Positions 1 to 9,885 of a DNA stretch of 64,000 nt are shown one piece after another. Under the pieces are notes generated by a model, which saw only the letters and a list, made by a program, of their open reading frames with translations, ran no database searches and was not told the DNA's origin. The position numbers and the translations under genes are program-made. The first letter of the stretch is position 1, and each line of letters opens with the position of its first letter. Source of the DNA: Diphasiastrum complanatum (lineage: Eukaryota; Streptophyta; Lycopodiopsida; Lycopodiales; Lycopodiaceae); NCBI GenBank assembly GCA_029204225.1, contig CM055093.1, positions 850,117-914,116 on the forward strand, written 5' to 3'.

Positions 1-762
1 AAAGATCCCCTTTTTTGGGTGAACATATTGTAAGCTCCATTGTGAAGAGCATATTGTAAAGATTGTCATCAATTTTGGCATAAATTTTGGTGTACTTTGT
101 TGAGCATGTAAGTAACTCTCCTTATGTAATTTGATTGGAGCATTTGCTGGAAGGTGTTAACCATTATGCAAGTGTGTTTTCAGGTTCTTAACAGGTTGAG
201 GAACATTCTCATGTGAAGTGATCTTAGATCTACATCTAAACACCAAGATTTGACAAGATAGTGAAGCTAGTCTTGTGATTCACTAAGTGTGCTCATTCAT
301 TCACCTCTAAATCTTGTATTTATCACTTGCTGGAGTTTATAAACTTTTAGAAGTGTGGTTTACATGTGGTTTTACAGGTTGAATCAATATCTTAGTGTGT
401 TGATCATATGTTGATCAAGTTTGTTCATTACTAGGTAATCTTGGCATCCTAGTTTTGGGTATTTTCTAAGAATGCAAGTAACTCTTCACACCATAACTTG
501 ATTTGGTCACTTGCTGGAAAGTTTGAGAGCTTAAGCAAGAGTGTGTTCAGGTTGGTTTGATTTTGTAATCCATTCTTAGTGTGTGCAAAGTGTTGCATGT
601 GTTTCAATCTTCCTTTCTATGCTTGGAAACCATCTAGGTTCAAGATAGAAGTGTTTTAGGGTCCTAAATCTTCATAGATCTCTTTATCTATCATTTGTTG
701 AGAGAAAAGTGAGTGCTAAGTGCTTTAGGACAGAACCTAAAAGTTGAAGAAACATTAGAATC
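1..762 (+). other. Untranslated leader of copia element 1
   Basis: This is the stretch upstream of the copia polyprotein start; no frame is open. Three degenerate copies of a unit about 185 bp apart are visible, each with a CTTGCTGGA-like core (near 138, 328 and 509) followed by a purine/GTGTG stretch and a CAGGTT motif (near 181, 376 and 551). No LTR end or tRNA primer site is seen, so the 5' LTR must lie left of the window. The leader would carry packaging and translation signals, which is inferred from element structure only. Confidence 0.7.
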
Positions 763-3700
763 ATGGCTTCCAATGGTGGGATCATGCTAGAGTCTAGTGA
801 AAGGTTGAGTTCATCAAACTACTCTACTTGGAAAGTGAGGATGGAGTCCTTACTTGAGTTGAATGAACTCATGGACATAGTTGCAGAAATTGAAGAGAGA
901 CCTCTCACACTTCAAGAGCAACAAAGGTTTGATAAGAAGGCCAAAAGGGCTCTTCATATCATTAAAATGAATGTTACAAATGAACTTCTCAAGGAAGTTG
1001 GAAAGTGTCAAAGTGCAAGTGAGGCATGGAATGCCTTAAAGAAGCTCTTTGAATCAAAGTCCACATCTAGGGTATTGACCCTAAGGAGACAAATATTTTC
1101 TAGTAGGCAAAGAGAGGGTGAAAGTGCTCATGCATTTATCTTGAGAGTTAAGTCCCTAAGTGATGATTTAGCATGCATTGATGAGAACATAAAAGATGGT
1201 GAAATAGTCCAAGTTATGTTGAATGGTTTGCTAAATGAACATGCTAACCTTGTGCAAAGTTTTGCCATTCAAAGAGTCTTGCCAAGTGTGGTTGACTTGC
1301 AAGAAATCTTATTGGCTGAAGAACATAGGTTGCAATCAAAGCTTGATGGTGCATCCTTGCAAGGTGGAGGTGAAGAGGCTTTCTTCACAAAAGGCAAATT
1401 CAAGGGCAAAGGTAAAGGCAAAGGGAAATGGTCCAAAGGTGGTAACTTTGATCATGATGATCACTCTTCCTCTTCCTCTTCTACTAAGAACAATAAGTCA
1501 AAGTTCAAGTGCTTTTATTGTGGGATAAAAGGTCATTTTGCAAATGAATGTTATAAGAAGAAAAGAGAGCAAGGAGAGAGGCAAGGAAATCTTACAATAG
1601 ATGAGGAAGAACATAACACATGTGAATCACTTGTTATGACTTCAAGTTTGTTAGCCAACATAGATGATAATGATCCTTGGTGGATTGATAGTGGAGCCTC
1701 ATCTCACATGACAAGACATAAGGAATACTTTACATCCTTATTGTCTTATGAGGGAGAAGGTGACATCATCTACACTGCAAATGATGGTCAATGTGACATC
1801 AAAGGCATAGGCACTATTCCTATTTCCCTTTCAACAAATAGGAAAGCAAATCTTGAAAATGTTTTGTACATTCCTTCAATCACTAAGAATTTGCTTAGTG
1901 TAAGTCAAATGATTGACAAAGGACTTGATGTGGAGTTCATTGGAGATGCATGTTTGATAAGTAAATGTGGATCCTTGATTGCTCAAGGTAGGAGGCATGG
2001 TAAACTTTTCAAGCTTGATGCATGTGTGATCTCTAATCATGAAGGATGTATGGCTAGGGAGCAATTGACAAACCAAGAAGTTTGGCACAAGAGGTTGGGC
2101 CATCCCAACTTCAAATCTTTGGAGGTAATGGCAAAGAAAGAGCTTGTTCTTGGTCTCCCTAAAAGTCTTGTTGCAAACAATAGTGTTTGTGAACATTGTG
2201 CCTTGTCCAAATCTCATAGACTTGCTTATTCTAGATCTACTTCTAGATCTAAAGAAGCTTTTCAACTTGTGCATTCTGATATTCATTCTTCTAGTACAAC
2301 TAGCAATGGTGGGGCAAAGATGTATGCAACTTTCATTGATGACTTTAGTAGGTATACTTGGATCTATCTTCTTAAAAGTAAGGATGAAGTGTTTGCTGCA
2401 TTTGTCAAGTTCAAGAATGAAATGGAAAACCAATTCAATACAAAGATCAAATGCTTAAGATCTGATAATGGAGGGGAATACACCTCAAATAGGTTCAAAG
2501 ACTTTTGTATAGCACATGGGATTAAGAGGGAGATGTCTAGTCCTAGGACTCCACAACAGAATGGAGTGGCCGAGAGGAAGAATAGAACCCTTTGTGAATG
2601 TGCCAAGGCAATGAGACTACATGCTAATCTTGCTAAGTCTTTTTGGGGGGAAGCTTTAGCATGTGCTAACTATCTATGTAATAGATGGACAAGTGCTTCC
2701 TTGGATGGTAAAACTCCTCATGAGGTTCTTTATGGTAGAAGGCCGAGTGTCAAGCATTGTAGGATCTTTGGATGTACATGTTTTGTCAATATCACACTTG
2801 ATGATAGAACTAAAGAAGATCCTTCATCAAAGAAGGGTGTGTTTGTTGGCTATAGTGAAGTAAGCAAGGCTTACAAAGTGTACATTCCTTCTACAAAGAA
2901 AGTTGTCATAAGTAGGGATGTCATCTTTCATGAAGAGAATGTTTCCAATGTTGTTGATGTTGATGTTGATGTGCCTACTAATCATCATGATGTGCAAGAT
3001 GTCTTGGATGAAGATGGAGATGCCACTCCAAAGCAAACTTCAAGGAAGACTCAAAGGCAAAGGGCTAAGCCATCAAGGCTAACCTATGATGAAAAAGGAA
3101 AGCAAGTGGTGGACAACTCTAACTTTGCTTTTCTTACCTCTTTTGATGAACCAACTTGTGTAGGTGAAGCAATTCAAAAGAAGGAATGGATCCAAGCCAT
3201 GGATCATGAGCATCAAGCACTCATCAAAAGCAACACATGGAGGTTGGTAAAGCTTCCAAAGGACAAGAAGGCAATTGGTTGTAAGTGGATCTTCAAGATC
3301 AAGACAAATCAAGATGGATCAATCAACAAGTACAAGGCAAGGTTGGTGGCAAAGGGGTATGCTCAAGAATATGGTATTGACTATGATGAGACCTTTGCAC
3401 CCGTGGCAAAGATGGTAACTATTCGAATCCTAATCTCTCTTGCAACTCTTTATGATTGGGATATGTGGCAAATGGATGTTACTAATGCCTTCTTGAATGG
3501 TGATCTTGAAGAAGATATTTACATGGAGCAACCCGAGGGCTATGTTTCACATGATGAGCCTAATCATGTGTGCTATCTCCAAAAGAGTTTGTATGGGCTA
3601 AAGCAAGCACCAAGGAGTTGGTATGCTAAGCTCAATTCCTTCTTACTTTCTCAAAACTTTGTTATGAGTGAGTATGATCATTCTCTCTACTTTAGATTGA

Positions 3701-4716
3701 ATGAAAATGATATCACTTTACTTTTGATCTATGTTGATGACATTATCTTAAGTGGTGGTAACAATCTAGATATAGATGAAATCAAGATGGCACTCAAAAG
3801 AGAGTTTGAAATTCAAGATCTTGGTAAACTTCATTATATCTTAGGAATAGAGATTATTAGAACTTCTAAATCTACATTCATATGTCAAGAAAAGTATGTT
3901 AACTCTATTCTAAAAAGGTTTCATATGGAAGATTGTAAAGTTGTTTCTACTCCTATGGAATCAAATGTAAAGCTAACTACAAGAAGTAATGAAAGATCCT
4001 TCAAGGACATTACTCTCTATAGAAAGCTAATAGGATCTCTTATATGGTTAACCATCACAAGACCTGATCTAAGCTTTGTGGTTGGTAAACTAAGTCAATT
4101 TATGCAAGATCCTAGTGAGGCTCATTGGAAGCTAGGAAAGAGAGTACTTAGATACATCTCGGGATCTAGAGATTTTGGCATCTTGTATGGAGGTACTACA
4201 CCTAACCTTTGTGGATTTTCAGATTCAGATTTTGCAGGTGATCAAATGGATAGGAAGTCAACAAGTGCCTTTGCAATCTATCTTGGAGATGGAGTGGTCT
4301 CATGGCTATCAAAGAAGCAACCAACTATCTCTCTATCTTCCACCGAAGCCGAGTACAAGGCATTAACAACATGCACCAAGGAGATTCTTTGGATCAAGAG
4401 GATGTTATTGGATCTTCACTTGCTGGAACCAGAGAAGACTCCAATCATACTTTGTGATAACCTTTCAGCCCAAAGCTTGGCAAGCAATCCTGTTTTTCAT
4501 GCAAGGAGCAAGCACATTGAGATTGCTCACCATTTTGTGAGAGATCAAGTCATTGCCAAAGAGGTGGAGCTTCAACATGTCTCTTCAAAGGAGTGTGTGG
4601 CTGATATCTTCACCAAACCATTGGGAAAGGACCTATATTTAATGCATAGATCTAATCTTGGAATGTGCTCAAAGACTATGTTGAAACTAGCATCCAATGT
4701 TGAAGAGGGAGTGTGA
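763..4716 (+). CDS. Intact Ty1/copia gag-pol polyprotein (1317 aa)
   Basis: This is a single uninterrupted polyprotein of normal copia length with domains in copia order. Gag is at about 1-290 with a CX2CX4HX4C zinc knuckle at residues 250-263. The protease has DSGA at 309-312. The integrase has an HHCC finger (H442, H447, C476, C479) and a catalytic triad D506, D568, E604, with the expected 35-residue spacing between the last two. Reverse transcriptase has YVDD at 990-993, and RNase H has acidic residues near D1154/D1156 and E1195. The product would copy element RNA into DNA in virus-like particles and integrate it. All key residues are present, so the copy may be competent or only recently silenced. 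The first ATG gives a typical Gag N-terminus. The stop codon lies inside the 3' LTR. Family assignment is firm; activity is inference. Confidence 0.97.
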   Translation: MASNGGIMLESSERLSSSNYSTWKVRMESLLELNELMDIVAEIEERPLTLQEQQRFDKKAKRALHIIKMNVTNELLKEVGKCQSASEAWNALKKLFESKSTSRVLTLRRQIFSSRQREGESAHAFILRVKSLSDDLACIDENIKDGEIVQVMLNGLLNEHANLVQSFAIQRVLPSVVDLQEILLAEEHRLQSKLDGASLQGGGEEAFFTKGKFKGKGKGKGKWSKGGNFDHDDHSSSSSSTKNNKSKFKCFYCGIKGHFANECYKKKREQGERQGNLTIDEEEHNTCESLVMTSSLLANIDDNDPWWIDSGASSHMTRHKEYFTSLLSYEGEGDIIYTANDGQCDIKGIGTIPISLSTNRKANLENVLYIPSITKNLLSVSQMIDKGLDVEFIGDACLISKCGSLIAQGRRHGKLFKLDACVISNHEGCMAREQLTNQEVWHKRLGHPNFKSLEVMAKKELVLGLPKSLVANNSVCEHCALSKSHRLAYSRSTSRSKEAFQLVHSDIHSSSTTSNGGAKMYATFIDDFSRYTWIYLLKSKDEVFAAFVKFKNEMENQFNTKIKCLRSDNGGEYTSNRFKDFCIAHGIKREMSSPRTPQQNGVAERKNRTLCECAKAMRLHANLAKSFWGEALACANYLCNRWTSASLDGKTPHEVLYGRRPSVKHCRIFGCTCFVNITLDDRTKEDPSSKKGVFVGYSEVSKAYKVYIPSTKKVVISRDVIFHEENVSNVVDVDVDVPTNHHDVQDVLDEDGDATPKQTSRKTQRQRAKPSRLTYDEKGKQVVDNSNFAFLTSFDEPTCVGEAIQKKEWIQAMDHEHQALIKSNTWRLVKLPKDKKAIGCKWIFKIKTNQDGSINKYKARLVAKGYAQEYGIDYDETFAPVAKMVTIRILISLATLYDWDMWQMDVTNAFLNGDLEEDIYMEQPEGYVSHDEPNHVCYLQKSLYGLKQAPRSWYAKLNSFLLSQNFVMSEYDHSLYFRLNENDITLLLIYVDDIILSGGNNLDIDEIKMALKREFEIQDLGKLHYILGIEIIRTSKSTFICQEKYVNSILKRFHMEDCKVVSTPMESNVKLTTRSNERSFKDITLYRKLIGSLIWLTITRPDLSFVVGKLSQFMQDPSEAHWKLGKRVLRYISGSRDFGILYGGTTPNLCGFSDSDFAGDQMDRKSTSAFAIYLGDGVVSWLSKKQPTISLSSTEAEYKALTTCTKEILWIKRMLLDLHLLEPEKTPIILCDNLSAQSLASNPVFHARSKHIEIAHHFVRDQVIAKEVELQHVSSKECVADIFTKPLGKDLYLMHRSNLGMCSKTMLKLASNVEEGV
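4702..4711 (+). promoter_or_regulatory. Polypurine tract of copia element 1
   Basis: A ten-base purine run (GAAGAGGGAG) directly abuts the TGTGAAAA start of the 3' LTR. This is the expected place for the plus-strand DNA primer. It is also the last codons of the polyprotein. Confidence 0.85.
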
Positions 4717-5366
4717 AAATTGTCAACATTTCCTAGCTAGTTTGAGGCCTAAATTGGCTAAAATTGTAAATAGTTTTGGTTCTGGAGTTTCACACGTGTG
4801 AACCAGGCCACAATGTTTTTATTTACTGTATTTTTTCAGTATGATGAAGTGTCAAACTTCATACCCTTCAAAATGAGACCATTTTGATGTATTTTGGTCA
4901 TATAAGCCATTTTTAGCTATTTTTCCTATATAGGGAATATCTAGGGTCAAGTACCTTCTAGAGAGAGGAGAGAGAGTCATCTTCCTCATCCATAAATAGT
5001 AGGGAAGTCGTGGAGAACAGGTTGGAGAAACCTTTTGTATGCTTCATTGAGATCAATAGATCATTGTCATTGTTTCTTCCTCCATTGAGAGCATTGTTGT
5101 GTGTATTGTCTTCAAGCTATTGTGTATGATCTTAGGTGCTTTCCAAAAGTGATAGGCTGATGTATTATGGACTGTATAATGCTATTTTGGGCCGCACTTG
5201 ATGTTTATGGAAGTTTCCATTTGTGATAAATGCTTTTTGATCAAGTTCTTTGCATTCTAGGTAGCATAGAATGTGTTGCCAATTCCTAGCTTATGTAGTT
5301 TGGAGTGCAAGCATTCAAGCCAATGATCTTGGAGTTTAGATCCACTTAGGATCTGTATTTTTCACA
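4712..5366 (+). repeat. 3' LTR of copia element 1 (655 bp)
   Basis: The LTR begins TGTGAAAA immediately after the polypurine tract and ends TTTTCACA, a perfect 8-bp terminal inverted repeat in the TG...CA format. It contains a 14-bp perfect palindrome, TTCACACGTGTGAA, at 4789-4802, and TATA-like A/T motifs near 4930 and 4990. The polyprotein TGA (4714-4716) falls in its first five bases. The matching 5' LTR is outside the window, so insertion age and target duplication cannot be read here. Confidence 0.88.
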
Positions 5367-5460
5367 TAGAGCAAGAGGAACAACAAGGACATTCAATTGA
5401 CAAACCAACAGAGGTTCCACCAATCTTGATTGAGTTATATTCACTATAAATATGATCTAA

Positions 5461-5776
5461 TGGAATATTTGTATCTTATCATCTATAATCTAATCCACAC
5501 ATGTGAATGGCATCTTGACATGCGGGATAATTTACTCATTCACATGGAAGTGCAATCTATTTACAGAAGTTTGACCAAAATGACCAATTTCTAGATTCTA
5601 CTCAAAGGTCAATTTCACACTTGTGTAGATCTAACTAAAATCAATCTAACTTTATAACAGTAACTTATGTACATCCTTTCACACACGAAAACATGCTACA
5701 CATGTGTGAGATCCTATCAAGATTAATTATCTTAAGGTCAATTAAGTAGATGAAGTTGGAAGCGACATTTTTAACA
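5461..5776 (-). repeat. Truncated copia LTR remnant, family 2
   Basis: Reverse-complemented, this stretch matches the first third of the complete LTR at 37001-37749, including the CACATGTG-type palindromes. It ends at the LTR terminus (TTTTTAACA on the + strand). It is a solo, 3'-truncated LTR joined directly to the decayed ORF that follows. A shorter copy of the same junction is at 55465-55582. Confidence 0.8.
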
Positions 5777-5919
5777 ATAAAGACTTTATAGCCAATTCTA
5801 AGGCCAATTTATTTAAAAATTCAGTAGTTCTTTTTGGGCGAAGTGGGACCCCTACGACATGGGCTATACTGGCCAAATCACAGACTGATTTAATCAACTT
5901 ACATTAGAAACAATACAAG

Positions 5920-6878
5920 ATGTTTCATAAAACTTCTAAAATTAGCTTGATTTTATGTGCTAAAAAATTGGCTAACAAAGAGGATTTTGAGGAAGAATAT
6001 AAGTTTGAAAAAGAGGGTCTGCTAGCAACCCTTTAGGCCAGTACTTCACAAGCCACATCTGGAGCAAGACTTGCTACTAGCCAATCCATTACCACAATCT
6101 CTCTTGATTCTGGTGATGTATTGGACATCTATCTACATCTAGACAAGTTGATCTAGAAGATGATGGAGGAGAAGCATCATTTGAAAAGAGAATTTCAGAT
6201 TTGGGCATACGAAAATATGCTCATGGGGCAAAAGTTGATCAAGATAAACAGGAAGCTACGAGTGGCAAAGCAGCATGAAGAGAAATAAACAACGGACCTA
6301 AAAGTTGCTCAACAACATGATGACACCTTGTAGGATTATGTGGGCAAACTACAAGAGGCATTATCAAACGCCCAATGACAGGTTGATAAAGTTGTCATGG
6401 AGACAAAACAACAATTGCTTCTTCTCCAGAGACAATTAGATCTGGCATAGTTGGAAAAGAAAAGGATTTTAAAAGAGCTAGGTGTTATGGCTGACAAACG
6501 AGACAACCTGCTTCATACTCATGTTGCAGATCTGCCAGTATCCCAAAACGAAATAAGTTACCTGATCCACAAGCTTGATAGCTACTAGTCCACCTTGGCA
6601 GGATTTTAGGCCAAAATTTATTCTTATAAGAAGTTGCCACACATGAGCTTTCAAAGTCCAGGGAAATCATAATGAATCACTTATAATCAGTCACTATGAC
6701 ACTTCAAGAAACTCCTCAAATCCAGATGCTTGTCATAGCTACCTTCTTGCCACAACAAGCTGGTGTAGATCAGGGGGAAAGAGATGCAAGTCAACTAGGT
6801 TTGAAGGATGTTGATTGAGGGCAAGCTAAAGATGTTCAAGAAGTTCAACTAACACAAGAAGTTGGGACATCCACATGA
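5920..6878 (+). pseudogene. Decayed coiled-coil, gypsy-associated ORF, copy 1
   Basis: The reading is colinear with 55727-56684 but broken by several stops and at least one frame change. The visible protein is rich in Q, K, E and L with heptad-like spacing, suggesting a coiled coil; no catalytic motif is visible. In copy 2 the next unit is a 'HPHESS' domain ORF that also occurs beside a gypsy integrase at 33 kb, so this is probably a structural ORF of that gypsy family. In this copy about 370 bp carrying the HPHESS part is deleted. Several stops look like C-to-T changes: TAG at 6034-6036 faces CAA in copy 2, and TGA at 6816-6818 faces CGA. Confidence 0.6.
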
Positions 6879-7776
6879 AGGGTTTTTGTAGGGCCCTCCA
6901 GGCATAACCACATGAGTACATGTCCTCTCCAAACTCGACGGCTAGGCAGTCAGCATTATTCACACATGAATTGGCTTGTCTTGCAGCAGTTTTGACTAGA
7001 TGGGTTGGTTAATATCATTCGATCCCAATAAGCCAATAGCGTTCGTGGTAGCCTAGTGGTTATGTAATTTCACAAGACATCAAGGTTGGTGATAGATATC
7101 AATTTGAGCCATCTCAAGTAATAGGGGCCAATTCAATAATGAGGGATCAAATCCGATCAATCTAAATTCTTGATCAAATACAATGTCAAGTGATAAGGAC
7201 CACATCAATTTGATTCATTTGAATATCCTAGACTCAACGTTCCTCTACTTTTATCACTCAATGGACAATTTTGAGTGATAAGATCCAAAATTAAAGTACC
7301 TCGATTGACAAATATAAAATTTGGGCAGATATATAAAAAGAGCCTATGCACCGAGCTATGAACTATGATTAGTTGACGAACTATGTTGAGTGGTATGGAG
7401 CATAATTGCAACATAGCACTCAAGGTATCTCGACCAATAGACATGAATGTCCTACACTCAAAGTTACTCTAATTTAATCACCCAATGGCCAACCTCAAGT
7501 GATAAAAGCAAATTCAAGTTATCTCGAGTGATAGACATCAATTTTGAGCTATCTCAAGTGATAGGAGCTACTTTCATCAATAAGAGATCAAACTATAGCA
7601 AATTGAATATCCTAAACTTGAGATTCATCGAGTGATAAGAAGCAAACTTGTAACATAGGCATATCAATCTATCTCGAGCAATAAACATCAAATTTGAGCT
7701 ATTTGAATGTCCTAAATCAAATATTCCTCTAATTTGATCACTCAATGGACAATTTCAAGTAGTGAGGGCAAAATTG
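6879..7776. repeat. Noncoding degenerate repeat tract
   Basis: There is no sustained reading frame. The stretch is built from diverged reiterations of a motif near CTCGAGTGATAG, followed by an AT-rich arm such as CAAATTTGAGCTA, at irregular 40-70 bp spacing. Part of it (about 7120-7530) is a direct copy of 54200-54560, and the same motif continues at 46860-47190 and 53700-54640. It could be a decayed LTR or untranslated region of the neighbouring gypsy family. Confidence 0.55.
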
Positions 7777-7836
7777 ACGTGGAAGACTAGTTTTTTTGTT
7801 TCTAGCTAATGAGAATAGTCAACTTTGGGAATGAGT
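7777..7836 (+). repeat. Short copia LTR scrap, family 2
   Basis: About 60 bases closely match an internal part of the 37001-37749 LTR (near 37341-37400) on the same strand. It marks the right edge of the degenerate repeat tract and lies just before the Helitron relic. Confidence 0.7.
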
Positions 7837-8158
7837 TGAGTGAGCTGATCGAGTATGCAAGGTTGGGTAACTGTGATTTGAAATGTTTTGAATAAATGGA
7901 TAAGAATCCTCAATAAAGTAATTGTTCAAACAATAAGTTATAGGTTTTTATTACCAAAAGAAAGGGATATTAAAAGACTAAATATTCTTATTTTTTAAAT
8001 AGTTACCAACCAATTGGTCGACCATTATTATTACTTTGAAATTTATCCCGTGCATTTTTTTTCTCATCGATAAGCAGGGATAGCAAGTATCTTGTTCGAT
8101 AACCCTTCATGTATTCCTCGGGTTCTATTCCACGTGTATTCATGAGGATATTTTTGTT

Positions 8159-9420
8159 TTGTTGATGGATATGTCATTCTTGTTGTCATTGTTAACTTCA
8201 ACAATTCACTATGGCATGGTGGAATGTTGGGGACTACAACATTTTTTCCTAACCTTGACATCTGATGAAACAACCGATATGCGATGGAATGAAATCCAGC
8301 ACATTGAAAACTTGGTAAAAAAACTTAACAATGACTATGATTGGAGAAATTGTCCAGTAGAGTGTTCAATGTTGTTTGTAGCAAGGTTAGACCAATTCAT
8401 GAAAAAATATCTACTATCATCCAAGCCACTTTTTGGAAATATCCAACATTATTGATAGCCAATGTAGAACTTATCATAATTGATGAGATTTCAATGATGA
8501 CATCCCACACTTTGCAATTGGTTGTGCATCAAATGAATCAAGTGAAAAACATTCCTCAAAATAACCATTTCAAAAATCTCATTCTATTACTACTTGGACA
8601 CCATGCACAATTACCTACAATATGTCAGCATAGACAAGAATTTTTTTGTTGGTCATGTCATTTATGTTCTTCATCATATTGGAAAATTGCAACGCATTTC
8701 AATTTGACATATCTAGTGAGACATTATGGAGATCCTGTGCATTTAGAATTTTTTAACAACCAACAATGAATGAAATACATAATGTGTTTTATGATAGAAT
8801 AACAATTGAGAGAAAAACTTTTGAAATCATAGATGACAATATTTCAATCATCTATATACATCGTGAAAATGTTATATAATTCAATGAATATGCGCTAGAA
8901 AAACTATATATGATCCCTCTCAAATAACCACAACCACAATACAAAGTAATGTATCACACGTGCCCGAAACGCAAAGTTGGTTGATGGAAGAAAAATTCCA
9001 CCAAATACCAAAATTAGTTATTGCTGCAAAGGTGATGCTACTTTCCAATATGGATATCAGTAAAGAGCTGTAAATGGAGCTATAGGGACAATTATGGTGC
9101 TAATTTTCAAAGAGCGATTCGAGGAAATCAAGTCAATAAAAGTGAAAATTGAAAACATGGATAAACACATTCTTGTAACTAGGTCAAAGTTTGCAAAAGT
9201 AAGATACAATACACATATCTACTACAAGTCAACATTCCTCTCACTCTGGCGTATGCCACGACAACTCACAAATCCCAGGATGACAATAAAAAACACAACA
9301 ATCTTAAACATTAAAAAAAAACTTCTGCCCTGCATTGACATATGTCATGCTCTCAAGAGTAACAAAAAGGAAAGATATTTTCATCGTAAATGAAATTACC
9401 CTGTTAAATTTTCAACCTAT
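8159..9420 (+). pseudogene. Helitron Rep/helicase relic, copy 1
   Basis: Pieces of a rolling-circle (Helitron) transposase are visible in order. From 8159 to 8455 there is a Helitron N-like stretch ('HFFLTLTSDETTDMRW', 'NCPVECS', 'LDQFMKKYL'). In another frame from 8341 to 8769 there is a PIF1-type helicase portion with a Walker B-like 'IIIDEISMM' and a degenerate 'LLLGHHAQLP'. Helicase C-terminal motifs follow after 9000 ('AKVMLLSNMDIS', 'AYATTTHKSQ'), broken by frameshifts. The HUH/Tyr nickase centre and Walker A are missing, so an internal deletion fused the Rep N-terminal part to the helicase. The protein cannot be functional. The copy at 51361-52297 shares the same fusion. Confidence 0.8.
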
Positions 9421-9885
9421 CCTCCTTCCAGAATGCACACCATGTTCTTGATGAACTATAATCACTTTTGCATAATAAGCTTATCAATTCACAATATGTT
9501 GACAGCAATTGAGGTACCATCTCTTTATTTGTAAATTTTATTTGCATGAATTTGAACAAGGTTAGTTAACTCAAAAGAATTTTTTTTTCTTTTATCGAAT
9601 GTTTATTATAAACATTTCTAACTTGACAAATCATAACTTGTCTAATTTTACAAAAAATTGCTGTTCAAAAAACTAAAAGAAGAAGCAACAATTGACAACA
9701 TCTCCCTAGTTTCGTCGATGCCAAGATGAAGATCCAGGTATGTTTGGTCCAAGACTGTATTTTAAGACATGTTTAAAGATGTCTTGCTCATTTTCTCTTT
9801 GATTTTTGGACATGTATTCAATGATGTCTTATTTTAGAACTACAGATTGTGTGTTGGAAGATAAGAGAATTGCTTGTCTAAGCTG
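9421..9885. other. AT-rich spacer, nothing recognised
   Basis: There is no open frame or motif beyond poly-A/T runs. It separates the plus-strand Helitron helicase relic from a minus-strand Helitron N-terminal relic, so a rearrangement junction lies near 9885. Confidence 0.5.

Noticed and set aside
1876-2433. 185-residue antisense ORF inside the copia polyprotein
   Set aside because: A shadow frame of a clear sense gene; no independent motif.
7043-7075. tRNA A-box-like GTGGTAGCCTAGTGGTTA suggesting a tRNA gene or SINE
   Set aside because: No B-box or cloverleaf follows, and the duplicate at about 57166 has diverged in the A-box.
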